64,000 nucleotides of DNA, from assembly GCA_028288305.1 (NCBI GenBank), contig JAQBOA010000036.1:109267-173266 (forward strand), given 5' to 3'. Shown in pieces: positions 20,498 to 29,947 of the stretch; the first letter of the stretch is position 1, and each line of letters opens with the position of its first letter. The position numbers were made by a program, and so were the translations under genes. This DNA comes from Mucilaginibacter sp. Lineage in GTDB: Bacteria; Bacteroidota; Bacteroidia; Sphingobacteriales; Sphingobacteriaceae. The notes beneath the pieces are model-generated. The model did no database searches. It worked only from the letters and a program-made list of their open reading frames with translations, and had not been told where the DNA came from.

Positions 20498-20663
20498 TGT
20501 GCGTTTTTAGCAAAGCTGACTATTTATTTGGCATTGATTATGATTTGGGATAACCACTGTTTCGAATGCGGCCAGATCAACAATTAAAAACAGATATTAA
20601 GCCTTTCGCTGGGGTATAAATTTTTGTAAATGTTTATCATTTCGAACTTTTAAAAAAAAGCTT

Positions 20664-20692
20664 TTAGTTCTAAAAAAAACGTCCTATATTTG
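20664..20692 (+). promoter_or_regulatory. Promoter of tRNA-Gln
   Basis: A clear Bacteroidota -7 box TATATTTG lies at 20685-20692, with a weak upstream TTAG at 20664. Transcription would start about 30 bases before the tRNA. Confidence 0.6.
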
Positions 20693-20729
20693 CATTCCTT
20701 TTTGGAATGGATAACAAAGCCAAAGAGAT

Positions 20730-20800
20730 TGCCTGATAGTATAATGGTAGTACGACGGTTTTTGGTACCGTTTGTCTAGGTTCGAATCCTGGTCGGGCAA
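20730..20800 (+). tRNA. tRNA-Gln (anticodon TTG)
   Basis: The acceptor arms TGCCTGA and TCGGGCA pair with one G-T. The anticodon stem ACGGT/ACCGT encloses TTTTGGT, giving TTG, and the T arm contains GGTTCGAATCC. The 3' CCA is not encoded. Confidence 0.95.
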
Positions 20801-20802
20801 CA

Positions 20803-20957
20803 ATTTTAATTTCGGATTTCAGATGTTCAATTTCGGATTTATTCCGGATTTAAGAGAATCGGAATCCGAAATTGTTTTTTATGGTTTTACACGCTATAAA
20901 ACTGTAAAAAGTAAGAATTTAAAGATTCCGAAATCGAAATTCCGAAATCTGAAATAA
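20803..20957. repeat. Intergenic element built from TTTCGGAT words
   Basis: Left arm words AATTTCGGATTTCAGATG and CAATTTCGGATTTATTCCGG are answered by GATTCCGAAATCGAAATTCC and GAAATCTGAAAT. It is a second copy of the element type at 3841-3937, again immediately before a housekeeping gene (prs). Confidence 0.75.
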
Positions 20958-20963
20958 CAAAAA

Positions 20964-21908
20964 ATGCCATTACAATTCAACCCGGTTAAATTATTTTCAG
21001 GCTCATGCACCCAGCTGCTGGCGTCGAATATTGCTGCTTCCTATGGCAGGGAACTGGGTGATGTTGTGCTTTCCCGTTTTAGCGATGGCGAATTTCAGCC
21101 ACATTTTAATGAATCGGTACGTGGCTGCGATGTTTTTTTAATCCAGAGCACTAATCCGCCTACCGATAACCTGATGGAATTACTGATGATGACCGATGCC
21201 GCACGACGTGCATCTGCTCATTATGTAACCGCGGTTATTCCATATTTTGGATTAGCTCGCCAAGACAGAAAAGATAAACCACGTGTTGCAATTGGTTCAA
21301 AACTGGTGGCAAATATATTGGTGGCCGCTGGCATAAACCGTATTATGACGATGGACCTGCACGCTGCGCAGATACAGGGATTTTTTGACATTCCGGTTGA
21401 CCATTTAGATGCATCCATAATTTTTGTTCCGTATATAAAAAGCCTTGGGCTGGGTAATTTAACTATTGCTTCGCCTGATATGGGTGGCTCCTACAGGGCA
21501 CGTTCTTTTGCAAAATTTTTTAATGCCGAAGTAGTAATTTGTGATAAGCGCCGCAAACGTGCAAATGAAATAGAGTCAATGACCCTTATTGGTGATGTTA
21601 CTGATCAGGATATTGTGCTGATTGATGATATTTGCGATACCGCAGGTACCCTGGCAAAAGCAGCAGGTTTAATTATGGAACGCGGAGCCCGCAGTGTACG
21701 TGCGGTTTGTACCCATCCTGTATTATCAGGCAATGCATATGAAACCATCGAAAACTCGGTGTTAACCGAACTTATTGTTACTGATACCATACCGCTTAAG
21801 CAACCAGGCAGTAAAATAAGGGTATTAAGCACGGCTGAATTGTTTGCAAAAGCAATAATGAACGTAAATGAACATGGCTCAATAAGTCAGCTGTTCAAAG
21901 TGGATTAA
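20964..21908 (+). CDS. prs: Ribose-phosphate pyrophosphokinase (PRPP synthetase)
   Basis: Makes PRPP from ribose 5-phosphate and ATP for nucleotide, His and Trp synthesis. Signatures: FSDGEFQPHFNESVRGCDVF, the divalent-metal-binding DLHAAQIQGFFDIPVDHL and the PRPP loop IVLIDDICDTAGTLAKAA. At 314 aa it is full length. It starts 7 bases after a word-repeat element. rplY and pth follow in the same direction, the common Bacteroidota order prs-rplY-pth. Confidence 0.96.
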   Translation: MPLQFNPVKLFSGSCTQLLASNIAASYGRELGDVVLSRFSDGEFQPHFNESVRGCDVFLIQSTNPPTDNLMELLMMTDAARRASAHYVTAVIPYFGLARQDRKDKPRVAIGSKLVANILVAAGINRIMTMDLHAAQIQGFFDIPVDHLDASIIFVPYIKSLGLGNLTIASPDMGGSYRARSFAKFFNAEVVICDKRRKRANEIESMTLIGDVTDQDIVLIDDICDTAGTLAKAAGLIMERGARSVRAVCTHPVLSGNAYETIENSVLTELIVTDTIPLKQPGSKIRVLSTAELFAKAIMNVNEHGSISQLFKVD

Positions 21909-21910
21909 TT

Positions 21911-22000
21911 TAGTCCATGGTCAATGGTCGATAGTCCATTGACAATTTTAAAACAAATACAAATAATACATACAAATACCATGGCCTATTTACCATGGTT
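21911..22000. repeat. Self-complementary intergenic element, CCATGG words
   Basis: TAGTCCATGGTCAATGG and TCGATAGTCCATTGAC on the left face CCATGGCC and ACCATGG on the right. It shares the CCATGGTC/GATAGTCCAT words with 6330-6424. It separates prs from rplY. Confidence 0.65.
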
Positions 22001-22014
22001 TTAAAATCAAACAA

Positions 22015-22599
22015 ATGAAATCAATTGCTATTAGCGGTTCTCCAAGAGAGAACGTAGGGAAAAGAGACGCTAAAGAACTGCGTTACCAGGCATTAGTGCC
22101 CGCAGTACTTTACGGTGGGTCAACCCAAACCCACTTTTCAGTGTCCGCAGCTGATTTGAAAGCCGTAGTTTATACGCCGGTTGTTCATTTCATCGACTTA
22201 AACATTGCTGGTGTAAAATCACAGGCCATTATTAAAGACATTCAGTTCCACCCGTTAACTGAACAAATCATCCACATTGACTTTTTGCTATTAGATGACA
22301 AAAAGGCAATCACTATTGAGATCCCTGTTAAATTAACCGGAACCTCACCAGGTGTTAAAACAGGTGGTAAACTGGTACAAAAGCTAAGAAAGTTACGCAT
22401 CAAAGGTTTGCCTAAAGATCACCTGGATGCTATTGAAGTAAGCATCGAAACTTTAGAAGTTGGTAAATCTGTAAAAGTTGGTGATTTAAAACTTGATAAC
22501 CTGACTATCAACAATGCTAAAGAAGATACAATTGTATCTGTAACTACTTCACGTGCATTACGCCAGGCTGAGCAGGAAGCTGCCACAGGTAAAAAATAA
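22015..22599 (+). CDS. rplY: 50S ribosomal protein L25/general stress protein Ctc
   Basis: Binds 5S rRNA in the large subunit. The N-terminal L25 domain (residues 1-90, RENVGKRDAKELRYQALVPAVLYG) is followed by a C-terminal Ctc-type beta domain (KAITIEIPVKLTGTSPGVKTGG). The 194-aa length is typical of the two-domain form. It sits between prs and pth and is followed by a strong terminator. Confidence 0.94.
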   Translation: MKSIAISGSPRENVGKRDAKELRYQALVPAVLYGGSTQTHFSVSAADLKAVVYTPVVHFIDLNIAGVKSQAIIKDIQFHPLTEQIIHIDFLLLDDKKAITIEIPVKLTGTSPGVKTGGKLVQKLRKLRIKGLPKDHLDAIEVSIETLEVGKSVKVGDLKLDNLTINNAKEDTIVSVTTSRALRQAEQEAATGKK

Positions 22600-22634
22600 C
22601 CCGCACCCCTAAAGGGGAATTAAGGTTAATATTT

Positions 22635-22673
22635 AACAGCGATAGGTTTTATACTTATCGCTGTTTTATTTTT
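22635..22673 (+). terminator. Rho-independent terminator after rplY
   Basis: AACAGCGATA (22635-22644) pairs with TATCGCTGTT (22656-22665), followed by TTATTTTT. Confidence 0.8.
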
Positions 22674-22732
22674 AAATAATATCTTCGCGTTAAAATAATT
22701 GATCAAAAATCCCCCCTTCAGGGACTTAGGCT

Positions 22733-23293
22733 ATGAAATATCTGATAGTTGGTTTAGGAAACATTGGACCTGAATATGCCGATACCCGGCATAACATCGG
22801 CTTTATGATTTTGAATGAGATGGCCAAACAGGAAGGGGTAAAATTTTACAATATGCGGCTGGCATATTATACCGAAATAAGCCATAAAGCCCGGACGCTT
22901 TATCTTATAAAACCAACCACCTATATGAATTTGAGTGGCAAGGCGGTTAATCACTGGATGAAAGAACTCAAGATCCCCATTGAAAACGTATTGATCGTGG
23001 TAGATGACATTGCCTTACCTTTCGGTACGCTGCGTTTAAAACCAAAAGGAAGCGCCGCAGGCCACAACGGCTTAAAACACATCGAGGCCACACTTGGTCA
23101 CAGTGATTATGCACGTCTCCGGTTTGGCGTCAGCGATAATTTCCCAAAAGGCCGGCAGGTTGATTATGTGCTTGATGGCTTTGATAAAGATGAATTACCT
23201 GAATTGCCTGCTCTTATTGATAGAGCCATTGAAATGATTAAAAGTTTCGCTGTAACCGGCACCGAATTAACCATGACAAGATACAATAAGTAA
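22733..23293 (+). CDS. pth: Peptidyl-tRNA hydrolase
   Basis: Releases peptides from drop-off peptidyl-tRNAs. The catalytic H20 is in ADTRHNIGF. LIKPTTYMNLSGKAV, the VVDDIALPFGTLRLKPKGSA region and GHNGLKHIEATLG are all intact. At 186 aa it is full length. Confidence 0.96.
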   Translation: MKYLIVGLGNIGPEYADTRHNIGFMILNEMAKQEGVKFYNMRLAYYTEISHKARTLYLIKPTTYMNLSGKAVNHWMKELKIPIENVLIVVDDIALPFGTLRLKPKGSAAGHNGLKHIEATLGHSDYARLRFGVSDNFPKGRQVDYVLDGFDKDELPELPALIDRAIEMIKSFAVTGTELTMTRYNK

Positions 23294-23394
23294 CACCTTT
23301 GTTACATAACTAATTATTTAGTTAAATTTTGTTAAATCTTTTTTTTTCTTGCAACGGATTAATACTTTAGTGTGTCTTTAACCTTAAAGCCATT

Positions 23395-25857
23395 ATGAAA
23401 AAACTTTTACTTTTAACAGTTTGCTACTGCCTGTCTGCCGCAGTGTTCGCTCAAACAACGCCACAAACGTTAACGGTTAAAGGAATAATCATTGATTCGG
23501 TCACAAACAAACCTTTAGGCTATGTTACAGCAGTATTGATTGATGCCGCAACCCAAAAATCGGTACAAGGCACCTTAACTAAAGATGATGGCAGCTTTGA
23601 ACTAAAAAGCCATGCAGGAAAAGCATATCTGCTAACGTTTGCATCTGTGGGCTATCAGAATAAAGTTGTGAAGATAGATGGCATAACCGCAGATGTAAAC
23701 ATCGGCAAAGCCTCCTTATCAGTATCAAGTAACAGTTTAAAGGAAGTTTCTGTAACAGCAGTAAAACCCATTATGAAACAAGAGGTTGACCGTATCAGTT
23801 ACGATGTGCAGGCCGATCCTGAAAGTAAAGCTTTAACAGCGCTTGATATGATGCGGAAAGTGCCCTTATTATCAGTTGACGCAAACGATAATATTAAAAT
23901 GAAGGGTAGCGGAAATTATAAAATACTAATCAATGGCAAAGAATCCGCCATGGTGGCCAAAAACCCGTCGGATTTTTTAAAGGCTATGCCGGCAGATAAT
24001 ATACAAAAGATAGAAGTGATTACTACCCCGCCGGCTAAGTATGATGCTGAAGGATTAGCTGGTATCATTAATATCATCACCAAAAAAAACGCCGATCAGG
24101 GTTATAATGGTAATATCAGCGGCCGTTATAACAGCGTTTTTGGACCGGGGCTGTATATGCGCGGTAATGCCAAGCAAGGTAAGCTGGGCGTTAGTATTTT
24201 TGCAGGCACTAATTATAACAATGGCTTTAACGCTGGCTTTGGTAATTCGCAAACTATTTTTAAAGGTCAAAACACTACGCAAACCGGTTACGGCAGCAAT
24301 AAATTTCATAACTTTTTCGGATCGGCAGAGCTTAGTTATGAAATTGACAGCCTTAACTTGTTGACAGGCTCAATAGAGACGTACCACGGCAGCAGCAATC
24401 AAACCAATGATCAATTTTCAAATACTTTAAATTACAACGGCTCTGTTGCCCAGCAATATAACCAATATTCTTCCGGTTTCAATACTTTCCAGGGACTTGA
24501 CGCAACTATTAACTACCAGTTGGGCTTTAAACAAAAGAAGGATCAGCTACTAACCTTATCTTATAAATTCAGTTATTCGCCTTCTATTAATTACAGTAAT
24601 AACATTTTTAGCCAAAGAGTAAATGACTATCAATCGGCACAGCCAAATTTTACACAAAACAATAATTCGGGGGAAAGGTCTCATACAGTACAGGTTGACT
24701 ATGCAGAACCGTTCAAGAAGATTACCGTGGAGGCCGGTGCAAAGGCTATCTTAAGAACCGATTTTAGCGATTTTAGCCGGTCAGATCTTGATTCGGCAAC
24801 TACCCAATACAATTTAAACCCGGTTTATACCGATAACTTCAATTACCAGCAAAATGTATACAGCCTGTATAACTCGTACCAGCTAAAGATGGATAAATGG
24901 ACAGCTAAAGCGGGACTAAGACTTGAACATACTACTGTAAATGCAGATTTTACCTCTGTCAATGCCACTATCAATCAAAATTACAATAACCTTATTCCTT
25001 CAATATCAATTCAGCGCAGCTTTAAAACCAGCAGCCTGAATTTAGGATTTACACAACGCATACAACGGCCGGGTATTTACCAGTTAAATCCTTTCGTAGA
25101 TAATTCAAACCCTAAATTTATCAGTACAGGTAATCCAAACCTTCGCCCCGAGCTGAACAATAATTTCGAGTTTACCTATAGCAATTTTTCAAAGAACTCT
25201 TTTACAGCAGGTCTTAGCTACCAGTTTTCAAATAACTCCATACAAAACGTATCCAGCCTCCATACCGACAGTACAGCTAATCACCTGCTTGATACCGTTA
25301 CCAAAACTACCTATCAAAACCTGGGGAGTAACCGTACCCTTGGTTTCAACATCAACACCAATCTTACCATTACAAAAAAACTTACACTTAGCTTAAATGG
25401 ATTTATTTCAAAAATTTGGTTGCGGGGTACTTATAACGGGCAATTCTATCAAAATTCGGGTATTACCGGCAACACGTTTGCCAGTGCCGGGTATAAGTTT
25501 GACAGCGGTTACCGGATAGGCATTGATGCCGGTTTCTTTAGTGGCGATGTCAACCTGCAGGGCAGGTCGAGCAACTACATTTATAATTCGCTGGTTATCA
25601 CTAAGGAGTTCTTAAAGAAAAACGCAACGATTTCATTAGTAGCAAATAACCCAGAAACCAAATACCACAATTATACCTCAAATACAACAACCGCCCAATA
25701 CTATCAGTCATCATTTAACCAGGAGCCCTACCGCACCTTTGCAATAAGGTTCAGCTATAAATTCGGCAAGCTGAACAGTGAGATAAAAAAGAACCAGCAT
25801 GGAATTAATAATGATGACACTAAAGGCGGCGGCAAAAGCTCAGGCGGAAACCAATAA
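23395..25857 (+). CDS. Outer-membrane beta-barrel protein with carboxypeptidase-like plug region
   Basis: An 820-aa TonB-receptor-like protein. In order: signal peptide (MKKLLLLTVCYCLSAAVFAQ), CarboxypepD_reg-like domain (residues 25-110), a plug-like domain containing IEVITTPPAKYDAEGLAGII, then a long barrel ending in FAIRFSYKFG. The C-terminal tail (KGGGKSSGGNQ) runs past the last strand. The PPAKYDAEG motif marks the outer membrane beta-barrel family (OMP_b-brl_3 type). The substrate is unknown. It is transcribed alone; the promoter region has TACTTTAG close to the -7 consensus. Confidence 0.8.
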   Translation: MKKLLLLTVCYCLSAAVFAQTTPQTLTVKGIIIDSVTNKPLGYVTAVLIDAATQKSVQGTLTKDDGSFELKSHAGKAYLLTFASVGYQNKVVKIDGITADVNIGKASLSVSSNSLKEVSVTAVKPIMKQEVDRISYDVQADPESKALTALDMMRKVPLLSVDANDNIKMKGSGNYKILINGKESAMVAKNPSDFLKAMPADNIQKIEVITTPPAKYDAEGLAGIINIITKKNADQGYNGNISGRYNSVFGPGLYMRGNAKQGKLGVSIFAGTNYNNGFNAGFGNSQTIFKGQNTTQTGYGSNKFHNFFGSAELSYEIDSLNLLTGSIETYHGSSNQTNDQFSNTLNYNGSVAQQYNQYSSGFNTFQGLDATINYQLGFKQKKDQLLTLSYKFSYSPSINYSNNIFSQRVNDYQSAQPNFTQNNNSGERSHTVQVDYAEPFKKITVEAGAKAILRTDFSDFSRSDLDSATTQYNLNPVYTDNFNYQQNVYSLYNSYQLKMDKWTAKAGLRLEHTTVNADFTSVNATINQNYNNLIPSISIQRSFKTSSLNLGFTQRIQRPGIYQLNPFVDNSNPKFISTGNPNLRPELNNNFEFTYSNFSKNSFTAGLSYQFSNNSIQNVSSLHTDSTANHLLDTVTKTTYQNLGSNRTLGFNINTNLTITKKLTLSLNGFISKIWLRGTYNGQFYQNSGITGNTFASAGYKFDSGYRIGIDAGFFSGDVNLQGRSSNYIYNSLVITKEFLKKNATISLVANNPETKYHNYTSNTTTAQYYQSSFNQEPYRTFAIRFSYKFGKLNSEIKKNQHGINNDDTKGGGKSSGGNQ

Positions 25858-25860
25858 TGG

Positions 25861-26052
25861 GGAAGAGAAGCCAGATAGAAGGAGCTAAGAGTCAAGATAT
25901 AAGAATCAAGATAGACAGGATTGAAACGAATGATTTTGTTAGCAAAGGGAAATATAGAATAGCATTATTTATTTTTTTAACTCTTGCATCCTGGCTCTTC
26001 TTCTTACATCTTGACTCTTGCTTCTTGACTCTTGCTTCTTGACTCTTGCTTC
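25861..26052. repeat. Intergenic element with GACTCTTGCTTCTT words
   Basis: The right side has four near-tandem copies of CTTGACTCTTGCTTCTT; the left side has GAGTCAAGATATAAGAATC and AAGATAGAC, roughly their reverse complements. It forms a long hairpin between the barrel gene and the arsC-like gene. A 61-aa open frame here is an artefact of the repeat. Confidence 0.7.
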
Positions 26053-26072
26053 TTAATTAGTAATTTAGCGTT

Positions 26073-26426
26073 ATGAAAGTATATGGAATCACCAATTGTA
26101 ACACGGTAAAAAAGGCGCTCGACTGGCTAAAAGCAAATAACGTTACGTACGAATTTCACGACTTTAAAAAACTGGGCATAAGCGAAGAAAAATTAAAAGA
26201 ATGGGATCAAAAGGCCGGGTATGAGAAATTTTTGAATAAACAGGGCCTTACCTGGAAACAGCTTGATCCGCAGGTAAAAGAAAGCGTAAAAACATCAGCC
26301 GATGCTTTTAAACTGCTGCAACAAAAAACCAGCATGATAAAACGGCCCGTAATAGAAAATGGCGACTTTTTGTTCTTTGGATTTGATGAGGGTGTTTATG
26401 AGAAACAATTTCGGGCTATTGATTGA
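26073..26426 (+). CDS. ArsC/Spx-family reductase-like protein (YffB type)
   Basis: A 117-aa thioredoxin-fold protein with the single N-terminal cysteine in GITNCNTVKKALDWL (C9), the form found in the YffB/Spx-like branch rather than a true arsenate reductase with the CX5R-linked catalytic set. The C-terminal IKRPVIENGDFLFFGFDEGVY matches the family (K-R-P-v). It is probably a glutathione- or thiol-dependent oxidoreductase; the substrate is unknown. TAATTTAG just before the gene may be a weak -7 box. Confidence 0.82.
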   Translation: MKVYGITNCNTVKKALDWLKANNVTYEFHDFKKLGISEEKLKEWDQKAGYEKFLNKQGLTWKQLDPQVKESVKTSADAFKLLQQKTSMIKRPVIENGDFLFFGFDEGVYEKQFRAID

Positions 26427-26543
26427 GGCTGAAACAATTAAGATCCAATCAATATAATAATATTCGCGTAACAATCATTATACTTTAAGCTGTTTTAGTT
26501 ATTTTGTATTATACTTGTTTTTTTAACTGACCAAATTATTAAA

Positions 26544-28589
26544 ATGAAATTAAACCTGATCGCCGGTTTTACACTGGCTTTTATGGCCGTTGCAAGTTTT
26601 AGCTCTGCTCAAACTACTCCGGCAACACAACCCGCCCCGCCTGCAAGGCCTACCGCTCCCATCGTGGCTGCTCCTGGCACCATTTATGATTATCATGAAA
26701 CATTCGGGCCGTTGTTTTATAACAAAAACGGTAACGAGTACCGCGCAGCGGATGGCCAGCCAGGCCCAAAATACTGGCAAAACAGAGCTGATTATCAATT
26801 GGCAGCCCGGTTAAATAACGAAACAAATGAAATTACCGGTTCAGAAATATTAACCTATACAAATTATAGCCCGCAAAATCTTGGTTATTTATGGATGAAC
26901 CTGGAGCAAAACCTTTTTAAGTTAGACTCAAGGGGAACAGCTATAGTTCCACTAGTAGGAAATCCACCGGTGCCAACCAGTCGTAACTGGGGACGTGGCC
27001 AGGCTTTTGATGCCGGTTATAAAATTAAATCAATAAAGATGCTTGGCGCAAAAGGCGCCGAAACTGAAGTTAAATTTTTAGTGTCGGATACCCGTATGCA
27101 GCTTTTTTTGCCAAAAGCGGTGGCAGCCAACGGCGGCCAGATGAGGCTAAAAATTGAATACTCATTTACCCCGCCAAATTACGGATCAGACCGTATGGGG
27201 ATACAGGAAACTAAAAATGGAAAAATATTCCAGGTTGCACAATGGTATCCGCGCATGTGCGTGTATGACGATGTGTACGGATGGAATACCATCCCTTATA
27301 CAGGCCCGGGTGAATTTTACCTTGAGTATGGTGATTTCGACCTTAAAATCACCGCGCCAGCTAACAATATTGTAGTAGCATCAGGCGAGTTATTAAATCC
27401 GCAGGAGGTATATACCCCCACACAGTTAAAACGCTGGGTAGAGGCTGCAAAAAGCGAAAAAACGGTGATCATACGTTCGGCAAGTGAAGTTACAGACCCC
27501 GCATCGCGCCCCGCCGGAAAAAAAGAATTAACCTGGCACTTCAAAATAAATAGCGCCCGCGATGCCTCATGGGCTGCGTCAGCTGCTTTTATTATTGATG
27601 CAGCAAAGATGGATCTGCCAAGCGGAAAAAAATCAATCGCAATTTCGGCCTACCCTGTTGAAAGCGATGGCAATGATGCCTGGGGGCGTTCAACCGAATA
27701 TGTAAAAAAATCAATAGAATATAACTCCGCCAAATGGTATGAGTTTCCTTACCCGGCAGCGACTGCGGTTGCTGGCATTGTAGGCGGTATGGAGTACCCG
27801 GGAATTGTTTTCTGCGGATACAAAGCAAAAGCCAGGGGACTGTGGGGAGTTAACGATCACGAATTTGGCCATACATGGTTCCCAATGATCGTAGGATCAA
27901 ATGAACGGCTATACGGATGGATGGATGAAGGGTTTAACACTTTTATTAATACACTTTCAACTGCTAATTTTAATAACGGGGAGTACAAAGGCACAAGGCC
28001 GATGGATATGCACCGTGTTGGTATATTCCTTACCGCACCGGAGTTAGAGCCGATTATGAGCCAGCCGGCAAATCTTAAGGAAAGAAATACTGGTACCTTG
28101 TTATATTCAAAACCGAGCGTAGGTTTGGTTTTATTAAGAGAACAAATTTTAGGTCCTGAACGCTTTGATTTTGCTTTCAGAACTTATATTGATAAATGGG
28201 CATTTAAGCATCCAACCCCTGAAGATTTTTTCCGTACCATGGAAAATGCAGGCGGCGAAAATTTACAATGGTTCTGGCGCGGATGGTTTGTACATAACTG
28301 GCGACTTGATGTTGCCGTTCGTGATGTTAAATATGTGAATGACGATCCTTCAAAAGGCGCATTGATCACGATCGATAATCTTCAAAAAATGGCTATGCCG
28401 GTAACACTGGAAATAAAAACAGTTAGCGGCAAAGTTGACAGGATTAAACTACCCGTGGAAATTTGGGAGCGCAATAGCACCTGGACATTTAAATATCCAT
28501 CAACCGAAGAACTTCAGTCTGTAACTTATGATCCTGATAATGCAATGCCGGATTATAATCCGGATAACAATGTTTGGACAAAAAAATAA
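26544..28589 (+). CDS. M1-family zinc metallopeptidase, exported
   Basis: A 681-aa aminopeptidase-like gluzincin. The signal peptide ends near SFSSAQ, and a Pro/Ala-rich linker (residues 26-45) follows. The zinc motif HEFGH is at residues 439-443, with the third ligand E462 in [17 protein letters not shown] supplies the GxMEN-like substrate element in altered form (GGMEY). The missing exact GAMEN suggests a divergent M1 group. Probably a periplasmic or surface peptidase used in peptide scavenging. A terminator hairpin follows. Confidence 0.88.
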   Translation: MKLNLIAGFTLAFMAVASFSSAQTTPATQPAPPARPTAPIVAAPGTIYDYHETFGPLFYNKNGNEYRAADGQPGPKYWQNRADYQLAARLNNETNEITGSEILTYTNYSPQNLGYLWMNLEQNLFKLDSRGTAIVPLVGNPPVPTSRNWGRGQAFDAGYKIKSIKMLGAKGAETEVKFLVSDTRMQLFLPKAVAANGGQMRLKIEYSFTPPNYGSDRMGIQETKNGKIFQVAQWYPRMCVYDDVYGWNTIPYTGPGEFYLEYGDFDLKITAPANNIVVASGELLNPQEVYTPTQLKRWVEAAKSEKTVIIRSASEVTDPASRPAGKKELTWHFKINSARDASWAASAAFIIDAAKMDLPSGKKSIAISAYPVESDGNDAWGRSTEYVKKSIEYNSAKWYEFPYPAATAVAGIVGGMEYPGIVFCGYKAKARGLWGVNDHEFGHTWFPMIVGSNERLYGWMDEGFNTFINTLSTANFNNGEYKGTRPMDMHRVGIFLTAPELEPIMSQPANLKERNTGTLLYSKPSVGLVLLREQILGPERFDFAFRTYIDKWAFKHPTPEDFFRTMENAGGENLQWFWRGWFVHNWRLDVAVRDVKYVNDDPSKGALITIDNLQKMAMPVTLEIKTVSGKVDRIKLPVEIWERNSTWTFKYPSTEELQSVTYDPDNAMPDYNPDNNVWTKK

Positions 28590-28595
28590 AACAGT

Positions 28596-28615
28596 AGCCC
28601 GGTTTATACCGGGTT
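28596..28615 (+). terminator. Terminator after the M1 peptidase
   Basis: AGCCCGGT and ACCGGGTTT pair around a three-base loop; TTTTCTGTTT follows. Confidence 0.65.
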
Positions 28616-28706
28616 TTCTGTTTATAAACGGCGGCAGTAAAAATGTTAAAATCAAAACTATTGTTATTCAATAAGGGTTATCACATTGTTAATAATTAGC
28701 ACTGTT

Positions 28707-29393
28707 ATGAAAATAAAGTACTGTTTTGTAATTGTTTTGCTTTTTACAGCTACCCTACTAAAAGCTCAGAGCACCTTAAAAGGCAAAGTGATTGATGGTG
28801 CAAGTAATGCCGGCCTTTCAAATGTTTTTATCCGGGACAATACAGCCAAACAATATACCCTTACTGATAAACAAGGGAATTTTGCGATAAATACCGAAAC
28901 CGGGCATTTACTTGTTTTTGAATCTCCCGGCTATATGCCTGATACACTTTATGTGATCGATATGACGTCAAAAAGAATAAAACTCGAAGCACAAAGCATA
29001 TCGTTAAGGGAAGTAAATATAAATGCAAGCAAGGCAGCATTTGATCCTCATAAAGAATACCCGGACGTGTATACTAAAAGCAAGGTTTATGTAATGTCGC
29101 CCAGCACGTGGTTTAGTAAAGAAGGAAAGGATGCGCGCAGGCTTAAACGTTATTTTCAGTACGAAGCCGAGGAGCGGCACGTGGATGCGGTATTCTCAAG
29201 GGTTTATGTGAGCAGTATAATCCCACTTAAGGGCAAGGATCTTGACGACTTTATGATGCTTTACAGGCCATCCTACGCTTTTTTGAGGGATAATAACGGC
29301 CCGTCGCTGGTAACTTACATTAACGACAGCTACAAAAAATTTCAAGCGCTACCCCCTGATAAACGTACTTTACCCAGGTTAACCAGCCAGTAG
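28707..29393 (+). CDS. Secreted protein with carboxypeptidase-regulatory-like domain
   Basis: A 228-aa protein. The ATG at 28707 gives a signal peptide (MKIKYCFVIVLLFTATLLKA). The mature N-terminus is a CarboxypepD_reg-like beta-sandwich (STLKGKVIDGASNAGLSNVF, with DKQGNFAINTETGHLLVFES). The rest (about residues 110-228) is charged and lacks a barrel, so it is not a TonB receptor. Such stand-alone proteins are common in Bacteroidota; the function is unknown. Confidence 0.65.
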   Translation: MKIKYCFVIVLLFTATLLKAQSTLKGKVIDGASNAGLSNVFIRDNTAKQYTLTDKQGNFAINTETGHLLVFESPGYMPDTLYVIDMTSKRIKLEAQSISLREVNINASKAAFDPHKEYPDVYTKSKVYVMSPSTWFSKEGKDARRLKRYFQYEAEERHVDAVFSRVYVSSIIPLKGKDLDDFMMLYRPSYAFLRDNNGPSLVTYINDSYKKFQALPPDKRTLPRLTSQ

Positions 29394-29441
29394 TTAAAAC
29401 AGCAATTGCAGCTTATTGTTATGCTAATAAACGGCATTGCC

Positions 29442-29555
29442 ATGAAAAATTATTTAAGAAGCATTATTTGCATTGCGGCAATCTTCGCACTATTAGGTGC
29501 AGGCTGCGCACCAAGGCATTTGGCGCCACCACCACATCCGGCACCGGGCCATTAA
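29442..29555 (+). CDS. Small Pro/His-rich lipoprotein
   Basis: A 37-aa frame with a lipobox (LLGAGC, Cys22) and the mature tail APRHLAPPPHPAPGH. An in-frame ATG at 29421 could extend it by seven residues. It is followed at once by a strong terminator, which supports it being a real short gene. Function unknown. Confidence 0.5.
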   Translation: MKNYLRSIICIAAIFALLGAGCAPRHLAPPPHPAPGH

Positions 29556-29564
29556 CAATCTGAT

Positions 29565-29598
29565 CCTTTAACTATTTTAAACAGTTAAAGGTTTTTTT
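29565..29598 (+). terminator. Rho-independent terminator after small lipoprotein
   Basis: CCTTTAACT (29565-29573) pairs with AGTTAAAGG (29583-29591), followed by seven T. Confidence 0.85.
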
Positions 29599-29730
29599 AT
29601 GCCTTTTAGGGTTATTGATGCCTGCCACCTCCTAACTATTAATTAATTTTTTCAATTAATCCTTTTGGTTTCAATTATATCAAACATATAAATGCCCTAT
29701 TATTAAGGGTATGCAAAAAAACTTACGATC

Positions 29731-29865
29731 ATGAAAAAGAAAATTATTGGGCTGGCATTTATAATAGTATCTTTTGTATCCATAACTTCAGGATGTTATG
29801 TTGGTTATGGATATCATCATCACTATTATCATGACCATTATGACCATGACCATCGTGGTTATTAA
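29731..29865 (+). CDS. Small His/Tyr/Asp-rich lipoprotein
   Basis: A 44-aa frame with lipobox SITSGC (Cys22) and a mature tail made almost only of Tyr, His, Gly and Asp (YGYHHHYYHDHYDHDH). This composition could bind metal ions at the periplasmic or cell surface. It has its own terminator. I do not recognise a family. Confidence 0.5.
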   Translation: MKKKIIGLAFIIVSFVSITSGCYVGYGYHHHYYHDHYDHDHRGY

Positions 29866-29890
29866 AAATTTCAGTTGGGTTAAGTGTTAA

Positions 29891-29918
29891 AGGAGCCTGG
29901 TTATCAGGTTCCTTTTTT
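29891..29918 (+). terminator. Rho-independent terminator
   Basis: AGGAGCCTG pairs with CAGGTTCCT (one G-T), followed by TTTTTT. Confidence 0.8.
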
Positions 29919-29947
29919 GTTAATTTACTGCGTATATTATGCTTATT

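Noticed and set aside
25857..26042. 61-aa frame after the outer-membrane barrel gene
   Set aside because: It is a translation of the GACTCTTGCTTCTT word repeat and starts on the stop codon of the previous gene.
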